Assembly (NCBI GenBank): GCA_910587455.1
Contig: CAJULK010000023.1
Span: 1 to 14,378 of the forward strand
From: an uncultured Christensenellaceae bacterium
Lineage (GTDB): Bacteria; Bacillota; Clostridia; Christensenellales; Pumilibacteraceae
Direction of reading: 5' to 3'
Length of the DNA stretch: 14,378 bases
Positions 1 through 6,775 of the stretch are shown here, piece by piece (position 1 is the first letter of the stretch; the number at the start of each line of letters is the position of its first letter). A program made the position numbers and the translations under genes. Under the pieces are notes generated by a model. That model had not been told where the DNA came from and made no database searches. It saw only the letters and a list, made by a program, of their open reading frames with translations.

Positions 1-40
1 GTTTTTCCTTGGGCAAATCTATGCCTGCAATTCTTGCCAC
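1..40 (-). CDS. rpsM: 30S ribosomal protein S13, N-terminal fragment (runs off left edge)
   Basis: Only the first 13 codons are in the window. They read MARIAGIDLPKEK, the conserved S13 N-terminus, starting with GTG at 40-38. S13 sits in the head of the small subunit and contacts the P-site tRNA and bridges to the 50S subunit. An SD AAGGAG at 54-49 lies 8 nt upstream and supports the GTG start. Its position after infA and rpmJ is the usual start of the alpha operon (rpsM-rpsK-rpsD-rpoA-rplQ), which presumably continues beyond the edge. Identification rests on 13 residues plus gene order, but both agree. Confidence 0.93.
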   Translation of the reverse strand, partial: MARIAGIDLPKEK

Positions 41-217
41 TTTGATGACTCCTTAGATTTTTTGATAATTTATTTGTTCGCGTCACGACCGACGTGTGGA
101 ATGTCGCGCCGCCCGTTACGCGGTTGTTTTCATGCTTGCCGAAACGCCGCCGCCGAGCACGCTGCGTCGCCAGATATGACGAGCACGCGCAAGTCCGACG
201 AAAAACGGCGCTTTCGG

Positions 218-334
218 TCAACCCTGACGCTGTTTGTGGCTGGGGTTCTTGCTGCAAATAACCATGACTTTGCCGTGACGGCGAATGACTTTGCATTTGT
301 CACACATGGGTTTAACCGAAGATCTTACTTTCAT
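218..334 (-). CDS. rpmJ: 50S ribosomal protein L36
   Basis: A 38-codon gene, short enough to be missed by length-filtered gene finding. The product begins MKVRSSVKPMCDKCKVIRRH and ends HKQRQG, as L36 does. It has the zinc-binding set C11, C14, C27 and H33, so this is the zinc-containing (C+) form. L36 is a small late-assembly protein of the large subunit that contacts 23S rRNA. The SD AAAGGAG at 349-343 is 8 nt before the ATG. It lies between infA and rpsM as in most bacteria, but is separated from both by unusually long gaps of 174 and 177 nt. Confidence 0.96.
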   Translation of the reverse strand: MKVRSSVKPMCDKCKVIRRHGKVMVICSKNPSHKQRQG

Positions 335-461
335 GATTGTCGCTCCTTTGGAACTTGTTGTTTTTTCGCTTGTCGGTTTACGACTTTGGTGTTACGGCTT
401 CGGCGCGCACAGCTCGCCGCGACCGCTTATCCGATTGTTTTTGTTTCGTTTGTTTCTTTGC

Positions 462-500
462 TCTATCGCCGATTTCGGCGAGCGCCGTGCAAGACGGCTG
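462..500 (-). other. Two tandem RNA hairpins downstream of infA
   Basis: Just after the infA stop, the minus strand reads GCCGT-cttgc-ACGGC (500-486) and then CGCCG-aaat-CGGCG (481-468). These are two 5-bp GC stems separated by 4 nt. They are followed by an A-rich, almost U-free stretch (about 460-436), not a U-tract, so they do not look like an intrinsic terminator. A role as a processing or stability element at the 3' end of the map-infA segment is possible but is inference. Confidence 0.4.
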
Positions 501-508
501 TGCAAAAG

Positions 509-730
509 TCAGTTTTTGCTGCGGAAAGTAATTATGCCCTTAGTGATATCATAGGGTGAGATGGAAACCTTTACCCTGTCGCCCAACAACACTTTGATGT
601 AGTTGACGCGCATCTTGCCCGCTATCGTGCACAGTACCATTGCGCCGTTGTCGAGCTTGACTTTGAACTTTGTCCCCGGAAGACATTCTTCTACGACGCC
701 TTCGGTTTCGATATTGTCACTTCTCGGCAT
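509..730 (-). CDS. infA: Translation initiation factor IF-1
   Basis: A 73-residue product, the normal length for IF-1, with the OB-fold family landmarks: DNIETEG near the N-terminus, KVKLDNGAMVLCTIAGKMR in the middle, and GDRVKV plus SPYDITKGIITFR at the end. IF-1 binds the 30S A site during initiation and assists IF-2 and IF-3. The ATG at 730-728 lies inside the end of the upstream KOW gene (14-nt overlap, different frame). Its SD AGGAGG (740-735) is formed by two Arg codons of that gene, so the two are probably translationally coupled. Downstream comes a 174-nt gap before rpmJ. Confidence 0.97.
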   Translation of the reverse strand: MPRSDNIETEGVVEECLPGTKFKVKLDNGAMVLCTIAGKMRVNYIKVLLGDRVKVSISPYDITKGIITFRSKN

Positions 731-971
731 AAATCCTCCTTTCCGAGATAAATTTTTTGAGCCGCTTTTTAAGCGACGCGTTTGTCGGGTCTTCGATGCC
801 GCTCGGCTCTGCGACCCGTAAATGCTTGATCCGTTTGAGCTTGGGATTGTCGACGGGACGCGAACTGCCGTCCGCTATCAACACAAAGTCCGCGCTCGCC
901 CGCGCAACTACGATAAAGGGTTTGCCCGAATCGTGCCCCGCGCGGCTTATAACGATATCGCCTGTTTCCAT
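717..971 (-). CDS. KOW-domain RNA-binding protein (L14e/L6e/L27e-like)
   Basis: An 84-residue basic protein. Residues 1-50 form a KOW-like SH3 barrel: METGDIVISRAGHDSGKPF followed by an IVV strand, then VLIADG and the conserved end PKLKRIKHL. The C-terminal third is Lys/Arg-rich. This family, related to archaeal and eukaryotic L14e/L6e/L27e, is typically found in Clostridia between map and infA, exactly as here. Its molecular role in bacteria is not established as far as I know; RNA or ribosome binding is inferred from the fold and operon. It starts 7 nt after the map stop with a weak GAGGCGG SD overlapping that stop, and its 3' end overlaps infA by 14 nt. Confidence 0.85.
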   Translation of the reverse strand: METGDIVISRAGHDSGKPFIVVARASADFVLIADGSSRPVDNPKLKRIKHLRVAEPSGIEDPTNASLKKRLKKFISERRIYAEK

Positions 972-978
972 TGCCGCC

Positions 979-1719
979 TCACACCGTAAGTATCTCGGGC
1001 GCGCCGTCGGTGATTATCACCGTGTTTTCGTAGTGCGCGGCGTTTTTGCCGTCCGCCGTGCGCACCGTCCATCCGTCGCGCTCGATGTATACGCGCCAAT
1101 CGCCCGCCGTGATCATCGGCTCTATCGCAAGGCACATGCCGACTTTGAGCGGCGCGCCAGTATGCGCTCTGCCGAAGTTGGGCACTTCGGGCGCTTCGTG
1201 CATCTTCTTCCCGATGCCGTGGCCGGTAAGCGCCCTTACGACGCCGTAGCCGTGAAGCTCGGTATAAAGCTGTATCGCGCTCGACACGTCGCCGACTCGG
1301 TTGCCCGCTTTGGCGTGCCCGATGCCCGCTTCGAACGCCGCTTTTGCCGCGTCGATGAGCGCAAGGTCCTGCGCCGAAACGTTGCCTACGGCAAACGTGC
1401 GCGCGGCGTCGCCCTGATATCCGTTCAAAAGTGCGGTAATGTCTACAGACACTATGTCGCCGTCCTTGACCACCCGCAACGACGGGATGCCGTGGACTAC
1501 TACATCATTGACAGAAACGCAACAGGCGTTGGGGAAGCCGCCGAAGCCTTTGCTCGACGGGATCGCGCCCATGCCGCGTATCGTTTCTTCGACGACCGAA
1601 TCGATTTCAAGCGTTGTCACTCCGGGACGGATAAACCGTTCGGCGGCGGCGAGCGCGGCTTTGACGACCTTGCTCGCGGCGCGCATGCCGGCGTATTCGC
1701 TTTCGGTCTTTACTATCAT
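979..1719 (-). CDS. map: Type I methionine aminopeptidase
   Basis: A 246-residue metalloprotease of the pita-bread fold that removes the initiator methionine from new cytosolic proteins. All five metal ligands are present: D93 and D104 (in SVDITALLNGYQGDAARTF), H167 (in LTGHGIGKKMHE), E200 (in AIEPM) and E231. The substrate-binding H76 (VVHGIP) and H174 are also there. There is no N-terminal zinc finger or SH3-binding extension, so it is the short bacterial form. Its ATG overlaps the adk stop by 4 nt (ATGA), so its translation is likely coupled to adk. The adk-map pair after secY is the usual Gram-positive order. Confidence 0.97.
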   Translation of the reverse strand: MIVKTESEYAGMRAASKVVKAALAAAERFIRPGVTTLEIDSVVEETIRGMGAIPSSKGFGGFPNACCVSVNDVVVHGIPSLRVVKDGDIVSVDITALLNGYQGDAARTFAVGNVSAQDLALIDAAKAAFEAGIGHAKAGNRVGDVSSAIQLYTELHGYGVVRALTGHGIGKKMHEAPEVPNFGRAHTGAPLKVGMCLAIEPMITAGDWRVYIERDGWTVRTADGKNAAHYENTVIITDGAPEILTV

Positions 1720-2333
1720 TTAAGGATCGCCTCTATCTCGGCGTTAACAGCCTCGATAGACTGCATGCCGTCGATATTTTTAAGTACGCCCGCCGCTTTG
1801 TAATATTCGACGAGCGGCGCGGTGTTTTCCGCATAAACTTTGAGCCTGTTTTCCACGACCTCGCGTTTGTCGTCGTCGCGGATCACGAGCGGCTCGCCGC
1901 ACTCCTTGCATTTGCCGTCTGGCGCGAGCTCTGCGCTCGTCGAGTATCCGCATTTAAGACAAACCCTGCGGCTCGCCATGCGGTCGGCTAATTTGTTAAG
2001 GTCGGTGTCGAGGTTGAGCGCTATGTCGATCTCGACTATTTTGCCGAGTGCGTCGGCTTGCGCTTTCGTGCGCGGGAATCCGTCGAGAAGAAAACCGTTT
2101 TTGCAATCGCTTTTTTCGATCCTGTCTTTGAGAAGTGCGAGAACGAGTTCGTCGGGAACGAGCTTGCCCGCGTCCATAAACGCTTTGGCTTTTTTGCCGA
2201 GCTCGGTTCCGTCGGCGATGTTCTTTCTGAGCAGATCGCCCGTCGAAACGTGCGGAAGCTCGTGTTTTTTGCATATAAGCGCGGCTTGCGTGCCTTTGCC
2301 CGAACCGGGCGCGCCCATTATTATAAGGTTCAT
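1716..2333 (-). CDS. adk: Adenylate kinase with zinc-type lid
   Basis: A 205-residue enzyme that interconverts ATP plus AMP with two ADP. The P-loop GAPGSGKGT is at residues 7-15, the NMP-binding DGFPRT at 84-89, and the lid arginines around RMASRR (118-123). The lid carries C125, C128, C142 and C145 (CLKCG ... CKECG), the structural zinc site typical of Gram-positive enzymes. DDDKREVVENRL (153-164) closes the active site. The SD AAAGGA is about 6 nt before the ATG. It follows secY after a 180-nt gap, unusual for this operon, and overlaps map by 4 nt. Confidence 0.97.
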   Translation of the reverse strand: MNLIIMGAPGSGKGTQAALICKKHELPHVSTGDLLRKNIADGTELGKKAKAFMDAGKLVPDELVLALLKDRIEKSDCKNGFLLDGFPRTKAQADALGKIVEIDIALNLDTDLNKLADRMASRRVCLKCGYSTSAELAPDGKCKECGEPLVIRDDDKREVVENRLKVYAENTAPLVEYYKAAGVLKNIDGMQSIEAVNAEIEAILK

Positions 2334-2374
2334 AGTCTGTCCTTTATTGTTGTGTTGCTGTTCGGTGCGCAGTG

Positions 2375-2409
2375 CCGAGAATCGACCGATACATACGCTC
2401 CGAGAATCG
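2375..2409 (-). repeat. 10-bp direct repeat in the secY-adk gap
   Basis: The plus strand has CCGAGAATCG at 2375-2384 and again at 2400-2409, a perfect 10-bp direct repeat with a 25-bp period. On the transcribed strand each copy is CGATTCTCGG, which can fold as a small CCGA/TCGG stem in the upstream copy. It lies 40-76 nt before the adk start. Function unknown. Confidence 0.5.
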
Positions 2410-2480
2410 GCGGAAACATGTTGAGCCGCTTACAAGGTTGCGAGGAATTTGCGAGCGAGCGCGGTTGCCGCCGAAGATTA

Positions 2481-2496
2481 CCGCAAGGCTTTGCGG
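2481..2496 (-). other. RNA hairpin downstream of secY
   Basis: CCGCAA-agcc-TTGCGG is a perfect 6-bp stem with a tetraloop on the transcribed strand, 17 nt after the secY stop. It is followed by TAATCTTCGG, with no U-tract, so an intrinsic terminator is unlikely. It may protect the secY 3' end or mark a processing site; that is inference. Confidence 0.4.
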
Positions 2497-2513
2497 CGCA
2501 CTTTAGACGACGG

Positions 2514-3824
2514 TCATTTTAAGAAGCCTTTGTATTGCTTCATCATCAGCAAGCTCTGCAGCTGCTTGTCAAACTCGAGCGCGACCGAAACCACGATCAA
2601 CATACCCGTCGCCGAGAACGCGCTTACGAGCGTTGCGTCCTGCAAGACCGCCGCGAATATGACCGACGGCACGAGCGCGATGAACGCGAGATAGATAGCG
2701 CCGAAGAGGGTCAGCCGCTTGGATATGCGCGAAAGATAGTCGGTGGTCGGCTTGCCCGGGCGTATGCCGTTTATAAAGCCGCCGTACTGCTGTATGTTGC
2801 GCGAGATATCCTCGGGGTTGAACTGTATTTGTGCGTAAAAGTACGAGAAGAACAGGATGAGAAGCGCCACGAGCACCGAATATATCGGCGTGCCCGCCCC
2901 CAGCCATTTCTGCCACCAAGCGACGAATCCGCTGCCGGGCGCCACGAGCTGTGCTATCATCTGCGGGAAAGTAATGAGCGCCGTCGCGAAGATTATGGGA
3001 AGCACGCCGCTCGCATTGACTTTGATCGGGATATACGTGCTCTGCCCGCCGTACTGCTTTCTGCCCTTGATCTGCTTGGCGTACTGTACGGGCACGCGCC
3101 GCTCGGCAAGGTCTACGAATACTATGAGCATGAACACTGCTACGACCATGATCGCAAAGCCGACAAGCTCCCAAATCGCGAACGTAGCTTGCTCGCCGCC
3201 GCCGACAACGACGTCGAACTTGGCAATAATGGCAAGCCCCGCCGAAGCGATGATACCGACAAAGATAAGCATGCTTATGCCGTTGCCTACGCCGTAATCG
3301 GTTATACGCTCGCCCAACCACATCGTAAGCATCGAACCCATGATCATGAGCACACAGACGAACATTCCGATCACCCAGTCCTGCGTCATCGGTCCGAACA
3401 CGTCGGTAGACAGCGCGTCTGCGTTTGCGAACGACACCGTTATCGCGATCGACTGCGCCATGGCGAGTATTATCGTTATATAGCGCGTGATCTGCGTTAT
3501 TTTCTTTTTGCCGTCGTCGCCCTGCTTTTGATATTCCTGCAGACGCGGAATGGCAACGGTAAGAAGCTGCAATATGATCGTAGCGTTGATATACGGAGTG
3601 ATACCGATAGCGAACAACGCGCCGTTGCTGAGCGCGCTACCCGTAATCCCGCTCAAAAGTCCCAAGAGCGAATCGGATGTGATGTTGTTTTGGTACGCCG
3701 CGGGCGAAATGCCGGGAATAGGAATCCAGCATCCCAACCTATAAATAAAGAGGAGTGCGATCGTGATCAACAGCTTAGTTCGCACCTCTTTATTTTTGAA
3801 AGCGTTTTTCAGCGTTTCAAACAT
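2514..3824 (-). CDS. secY: Protein translocase subunit SecY
   Basis: A 436-residue integral membrane protein, normal length, with the ten-helix pattern of the SecYEG channel. The first helix spans roughly residues 18-38 and is followed by IPIPGISP; the plug and second-helix region contains LSGITGSALSNGALFAIGI. The cytoplasmic RLQEYQKQG and, late in the protein, the C5-loop motif NGIRPGKPT are seen; the C5 loop contacts SecA and the ribosome. It exports proteins and inserts membrane proteins. Its ATG directly abuts the rplO stop (TAAATG) with no spacer, so its ribosome binding depends on rplO sequence and coupling is likely. A 180-nt gap follows before adk. Confidence 0.98.
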   Translation of the reverse strand: MFETLKNAFKNKEVRTKLLITIALLFIYRLGCWIPIPGISPAAYQNNITSDSLLGLLSGITGSALSNGALFAIGITPYINATIILQLLTVAIPRLQEYQKQGDDGKKKITQITRYITIILAMAQSIAITVSFANADALSTDVFGPMTQDWVIGMFVCVLMIMGSMLTMWLGERITDYGVGNGISMLIFVGIIASAGLAIIAKFDVVVGGGEQATFAIWELVGFAIMVVAVFMLIVFVDLAERRVPVQYAKQIKGRKQYGGQSTYIPIKVNASGVLPIIFATALITFPQMIAQLVAPGSGFVAWWQKWLGAGTPIYSVLVALLILFFSYFYAQIQFNPEDISRNIQQYGGFINGIRPGKPTTDYLSRISKRLTLFGAIYLAFIALVPSVIFAAVLQDATLVSAFSATGMLIVVSVALEFDKQLQSLLMMKQYKGFLK

Positions 3825-4268
3825 TTATACAACCTCTGCCTTGCCGCCCGCTTTTTCGATTTTTTCCTTAGCAGAGGCGGTGAACTTGGCCGCTTTTACG
3901 GTCAGCTTTTTGGTGATCTCGCCGTCGCCGAGCACTTTCAGCCCGTACGCTTCGACTTTTTTCACGATGCCCGTTTCGACAAGCAACGCGAGATCGACCA
4001 CCGCACCGTCGTCGAACTCATTGAGCTTGTCAACGTTGATGACCGAAAATTCCTTTTGGAATTTACTGTTGAAGCCGCGCTTGGGCAGTCTGCGCATGAG
4101 CGTGATCTGACCGCCCTCGAAGCCGGGACGTACGCCGCCGCCGCTTCGCGCCCATTGACCTTTATGACCCTTGCCCGACGTTTTGCCGAGACCGGACCCG
4201 ATACCGCGACCCAAACGTTTCTTTTTGGTGCGCGCGCCGTCCGCCGGCATCATTGCGTGCATTTTCAT
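3825..4268 (-). CDS. rplO: 50S ribosomal protein L15
   Basis: A 147-residue protein with the L15 signature: the basic, glycine-rich N-terminal extension KKRLGRGIGSGLGKTSGKG followed by HKGQ, then GGVRPGFEGGQ, LMRRLPKRGF and a C-terminal alpha/beta domain. L15 threads its N-terminus deep into domains II and V of 23S rRNA and acts late in 50S assembly. The SD AGGAGG lies about 8 nt before the ATG. It sits 61 nt after rpmD, the usual L30-L15-SecY order, and abuts secY. Confidence 0.97.
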   Translation of the reverse strand: MKMHAMMPADGARTKKKRLGRGIGSGLGKTSGKGHKGQWARSGGGVRPGFEGGQITLMRRLPKRGFNSKFQKEFSVINVDKLNEFDDGAVVDLALLVETGIVKKVEAYGLKVLGDGEITKKLTVKAAKFTASAKEKIEKAGGKAEVV

Positions 4269-4329
4269 GTTTTATGTCCTCCTGATACTTGGTTGCCCGT
4301 CGCGATATGCGCAGAACGAACACGTAGGA

Positions 4330-4524
4330 TTATGCTTCGGTGACGCTCACGAGATGGCTCACAACTCTTATCATTCCGCGCATTGCCGGCGTGTCGTCTA
4401 CCGTCACGGTCTGATGAAGTTTGCGAAGCCCGAGCGCCTCGACGGTGCGCTGCTGTTTTACAAGCCGCCCCGCGGTGCTCTTTACAAGCGTTACGTTGAG
4501 TTTTTTATTTTCAGTGTTTGCCAT
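4330..4524 (-). CDS. rpmD: 50S ribosomal protein L30
   Basis: A 64-residue protein of the short bacterial L30 type. The core runs from LNVTLVKSTAGRL through the conserved ALGLRKLHQTV and TPAMRGMI segments to VSHLV near the end. It binds 23S rRNA on the 50S surface. A GGAGG SD about 10 nt upstream supports the start. It is separated from rpsE by 183 nt, whereas these two genes are usually nearly contiguous. Confidence 0.95.
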   Translation of the reverse strand: MANTENKKLNVTLVKSTAGRLVKQQRTVEALGLRKLHQTVTVDDTPAMRGMIRVVSHLVSVTEA

Positions 4525-4648
4525 TGTAAAAATGACCTCCGTTCAGCCGTAGGCTGTTGTATTTTTCGAAACGATCCGTAAAGATCCGACGTTCGCTTTA
4601 GGTAAGGTTGCTGCCGCTTGTCCGCTATACAAACGTCCCGACGGCTTC

Positions 4649-4679
4649 GATCCCGACGAAGCGGCGTCGCATACGGATC
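4649..4679 (-). other. Bulged RNA hairpin in the rpsE-rpmD gap
   Basis: The transcribed strand reads GATCC-(gtatg)-CGACG-(ccgctt)-CGTCG-GGATC: two 5-bp helices stacked around a one-sided 5-nt bulge. The 5' arm GATCCGTA can instead pair perfectly with TACGGATC at 4580-4573, giving a mutually exclusive long-range helix. A further short stem CAGCC-tac-GGCTG lies just before the rpmD SD. Regulatory function is only a possibility. Confidence 0.4.
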
Positions 4680-4707
4680 ATGCCGTACTTCCGACCGATA
4701 TCGCGAC

Positions 4708-5232
4708 TCAGCCGAGGATCTCTTCGACCGTCTTGCCCCTGATCGCCGCGACCTGATCCAATGTGCGCAGGCTCGTAAGCGCATTCATGGTGGCTTTTAC
4801 GACGTTGATGGGATTGCGCGAACCGTAGCACTTGGTCGTGATGTTGTTTACGCCGCAGAGCTCGAGCACCGCACGCACGCTGCCGCCGGCTATAACGCCT
4901 CGGCCTTCGGGCGCGGGACGAAGAAGCACTTTGCTGCAAGCGAACTTGCCTATCGTTTCGTGCGGGATAGCCGTGCCGTTGAGCGAGATTTGCGTCATGT
5001 TGCGACGCGCAGCCTGTTCGGCTTTCTTGATCGCTTCGGGAACTTCGGTCGCTTTGCCCATGCCGATGCCGACCTTGCCCTTGCCGTCGCCCGCAACCAC
5101 GAGCGCGGCGAAGCTGCTGTTACGACCGCCCTTGACGACCTTGCTTACGCGGCGGGTCGTGACGAGCTTGGTTTTGATGCCGTCATCGACGGTATCTTTC
5201 TCTCTTTTCTTTCTGAAATCTTCGCGTGCCAT
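4708..5232 (-). CDS. rpsE: 30S ribosomal protein S5
   Basis: A 174-residue protein, near the usual 160-170. It has the S5 double-stranded-RNA-binding N-domain with KVVKGGR (31-37) and GDGKGKVGIGMGKATEVPEA, then the C-domain ending LTSLRT and RGKTVEEILG. S5 sits at the mRNA entry side of the 30S subunit and affects accuracy; the VKGGR loop is where spectinomycin-resistance changes are known in other bacteria. Here the residues after GGR are NSS rather than the common R-[FM]. The SD AGGAG is fused to the rplR stop codon (TAGGAG), 6 nt from the ATG. A 183-nt gap follows. Confidence 0.97.
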   Translation of the reverse strand: MAREDFRKKREKDTVDDGIKTKLVTTRRVSKVVKGGRNSSFAALVVAGDGKGKVGIGMGKATEVPEAIKKAEQAARRNMTQISLNGTAIPHETIGKFACSKVLLRPAPEGRGVIAGGSVRAVLELCGVNNITTKCYGSRNPINVVKATMNALTSLRTLDQVAAIRGKTVEEILG

Positions 5233-5241
5233 AACAAACTC

Positions 5242-5604
5242 CTAAAATTTAAGCCCCGCAGCTCTTGCCGCGTCCGCCAAAGCCTTGACTCTGCCGGTGT
5301 AGAGATAGCCGCCGCGGTCGAACACCACTTCGGTTATGCCGATCTTCTGCGCTTTTGCCGCGACGTCGCCGCCGACAAACTCGGCCTGCTGCGTCTTGGT
5401 CTTGCTCTTTACGTCGGCGCCTTTGATTATCGTGCTGCTCGAACAGAGCGTAACGCCCTTTACGTCGTCGATAACCTGAGCGTAGATATGGCTCGTGGAG
5501 CGGTATACCGCGAGGCGCGGACGTGCCGCCGTGCCTTTGAGGTCGTGACGGAGCCGTTCGTGACGCTTTTCGCGAATCTTGTTTTTGTCGATCTTTTTAA
5601 TCAT
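5242..5604 (-). CDS. rplR: 50S ribosomal protein L18
   Basis: A 120-residue, standard-length L18, which binds 5S rRNA with L5 in the central protuberance. Visible landmarks are the basic N-terminus (KIREKRHERLRHDLKGT), RPRLAVYRSTSHIYAQVIDD, the A-K helix and the C-terminal FDRGGYLYTGRVKALADAAR. The SD begins with the stop codon of rplF (TAGGAG), 8 nt before the ATG. It sits between rplF and rpsE as usual in spc operons. Confidence 0.97.
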   Translation of the reverse strand: MIKKIDKNKIREKRHERLRHDLKGTAARPRLAVYRSTSHIYAQVIDDVKGVTLCSSSTIIKGADVKSKTKTQQAEFVGGDVAAKAQKIGITEVVFDRGGYLYTGRVKALADAARAAGLKF

Positions 5605-5615
5605 GTCACGTTCTC

Positions 5616-6161
5616 CTATTTCTTGCCTGCGGTCTTGGCCTCTTTGCGGAGGACGACCTCGTTACTGTAATGCAAGCCGTAGCCGTGATACGGTTCGACG
5701 GGGCGCTTGGACTTGATCTGCGCAGCGACCGCGCCGACGAATTCCTTGCTGATCCCGCTGACGACTATCGTGAGCGCGTCGGGACAAGTGATCGTTATCC
5801 CTGCGGGGATCGCGTATTCTACGGGCTTGGAATATCCGATGTTCATTACGAGCTTGCTGCCGTTGACCGCGACTTTGTAACCGACGCCGGCTACGATGAG
5901 CGTTTTGGTGAACGGGGTCTGCACGCCCTGAACCATGTTTGCGACGAGCTGACGGTAAAGACCGTGGTATGCGCGCGTCTGCGGTTTGTCGTTAGCGCGC
6001 TCGACGTTGACTACGCCCGCACCCACGACTATGTTTATGTCCGGGCATTTTATCTCTTGCTTAAGCTCGCCGAGCTTGCCCTTGACCGTAACGACGCCGT
6101 CGGCGAACTCAACGGTTACGCCCGCGGGTACGTCGATATGTTTTCTTCCGATTCTCGACAT
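5616..6161 (-). CDS. rplF: 50S ribosomal protein L6
   Basis: A 181-residue protein made of two repeated L6 domains. It starts MSRIGRKHIDVPAGV and carries the C-terminal signature SKEFVGAVAAQIKSKRPVEP followed by YHGYGLHY, close to the family GQ-A-IR-RPPEPYKGKGI region. L6 lies at the base of the L7/L12 stalk near the sarcin-ricin loop. The SD TAGGAGG includes the rpsH stop. The C-terminal tail is short and Lys-rich. No anomalies. Confidence 0.97.
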   Translation of the reverse strand: MSRIGRKHIDVPAGVTVEFADGVVTVKGKLGELKQEIKCPDINIVVGAGVVNVERANDKPQTRAYHGLYRQLVANMVQGVQTPFTKTLIVAGVGYKVAVNGSKLVMNIGYSKPVEYAIPAGITITCPDALTIVVSGISKEFVGAVAAQIKSKRPVEPYHGYGLHYSNEVVLRKEAKTAGKK

Positions 6162-6170
6162 TGCGACCTC

Positions 6171-6566
6171 CTACCACACGTAGGCGAGAACTTCGCCGCC
6201 CACTTTGAGCTCGCGCGCTTTCTTGTCGGTCATGACTCCGCGCGAGGTGGATATGATAGCTATTCCGTAGCCGCCGAGAACCTTGGGAAGGTCTTCGCAC
6301 CCGCAATATACGCGGAGTCCGGGCTTGGATATACGCTTTAAGTTGGTAATGGCGTTCTTTCTGCCGTCGTACTTGAGCGCAACCTTGATATTGCTGTGCC
6401 CGTTTTCTTCTACAACGTCGTAAGAAGATACGAAGCCTTCGTTGGCAAGAATGTCTACGATCGACTTTTTCATCTTGGACGCAGGTATCGATACGGTATC
6501 GTGACGCGCCGTGATGGCGTTGCGAATTCTCGTGAGCAAATCCGCGATAGGATCTGTTGTAACCAT
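6171..6566 (-). CDS. rpsH: 30S ribosomal protein S8
   Basis: A 131-residue protein of normal length, beginning with the conserved DPIADLLTRIRNA and ending with the S8 signature ISTSRGVMTDKKARELKVGG. S8 binds helix 21 of 16S rRNA early in 30S assembly, and in E. coli it also represses the spc operon by binding near the rplE start. I did not find an obvious S8-site mimic here; that would need a structure search. The SD TAAGGAGG is fused to the rpsN stop. Confidence 0.97.
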   Translation of the reverse strand: MVTTDPIADLLTRIRNAITARHDTVSIPASKMKKSIVDILANEGFVSSYDVVEENGHSNIKVALKYDGRKNAITNLKRISKPGLRVYCGCEDLPKVLGGYGIAIISTSRGVMTDKKARELKVGGEVLAYVW

Positions 6567-6579
6567 AACTTATACCTCC

Positions 6580-6765
6580 TTACCAGCTCGACTTCTTTAC
6601 GCCGGGGATTTCGCCCTTGTACGCAAGATTACGAAAGCAAATTCTGCAAATGCCGTACTTTTTGAGCACCGAGTGCGGTCTGCCGCAGATGCTGCAACGC
6701 GTGTATGCGCGGGTCTTGTACTTAGGCACCCTTTGCTGCTTGTTTATCATCGCTTTTTTAGCCAT
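6580..6765 (-). CDS. rpsN: 30S ribosomal protein S14, zinc-binding (type Z)
   Basis: A 61-residue short S14 with the zinc ribbon C24-C27-C40-C43 (RCSICGRPHS ... GICRICFR) and the family ending GEIPGVKKSSW. S14 is a late-assembly protein in the 30S head near the decoding region. The zinc form is typical of Gram-positive spc operons; the longer cysteine-free form is not seen here. The SD begins with the rplE stop (TAAGGAG), 8 nt before the ATG. Confidence 0.98.
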   Translation of the reverse strand: MAKKAMINKQQRVPKYKTRAYTRCSICGRPHSVLKKYGICRICFRNLAYKGEIPGVKKSSW

Positions 6766-6775
6766 AATATACTCC

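Noticed and set aside
2535..4343. A 602-codon open frame on the plus strand opposite secY and rplO; similar long plus-strand frames at 6617-7957, 4618-5670 and 757-1803.
   Set aside because: They lie antisense to certain ribosomal, secY, map and adk genes. Their translations are Arg/His/Tyr-rich with no recognisable domain, and arise from the GC-biased third positions of the real genes.
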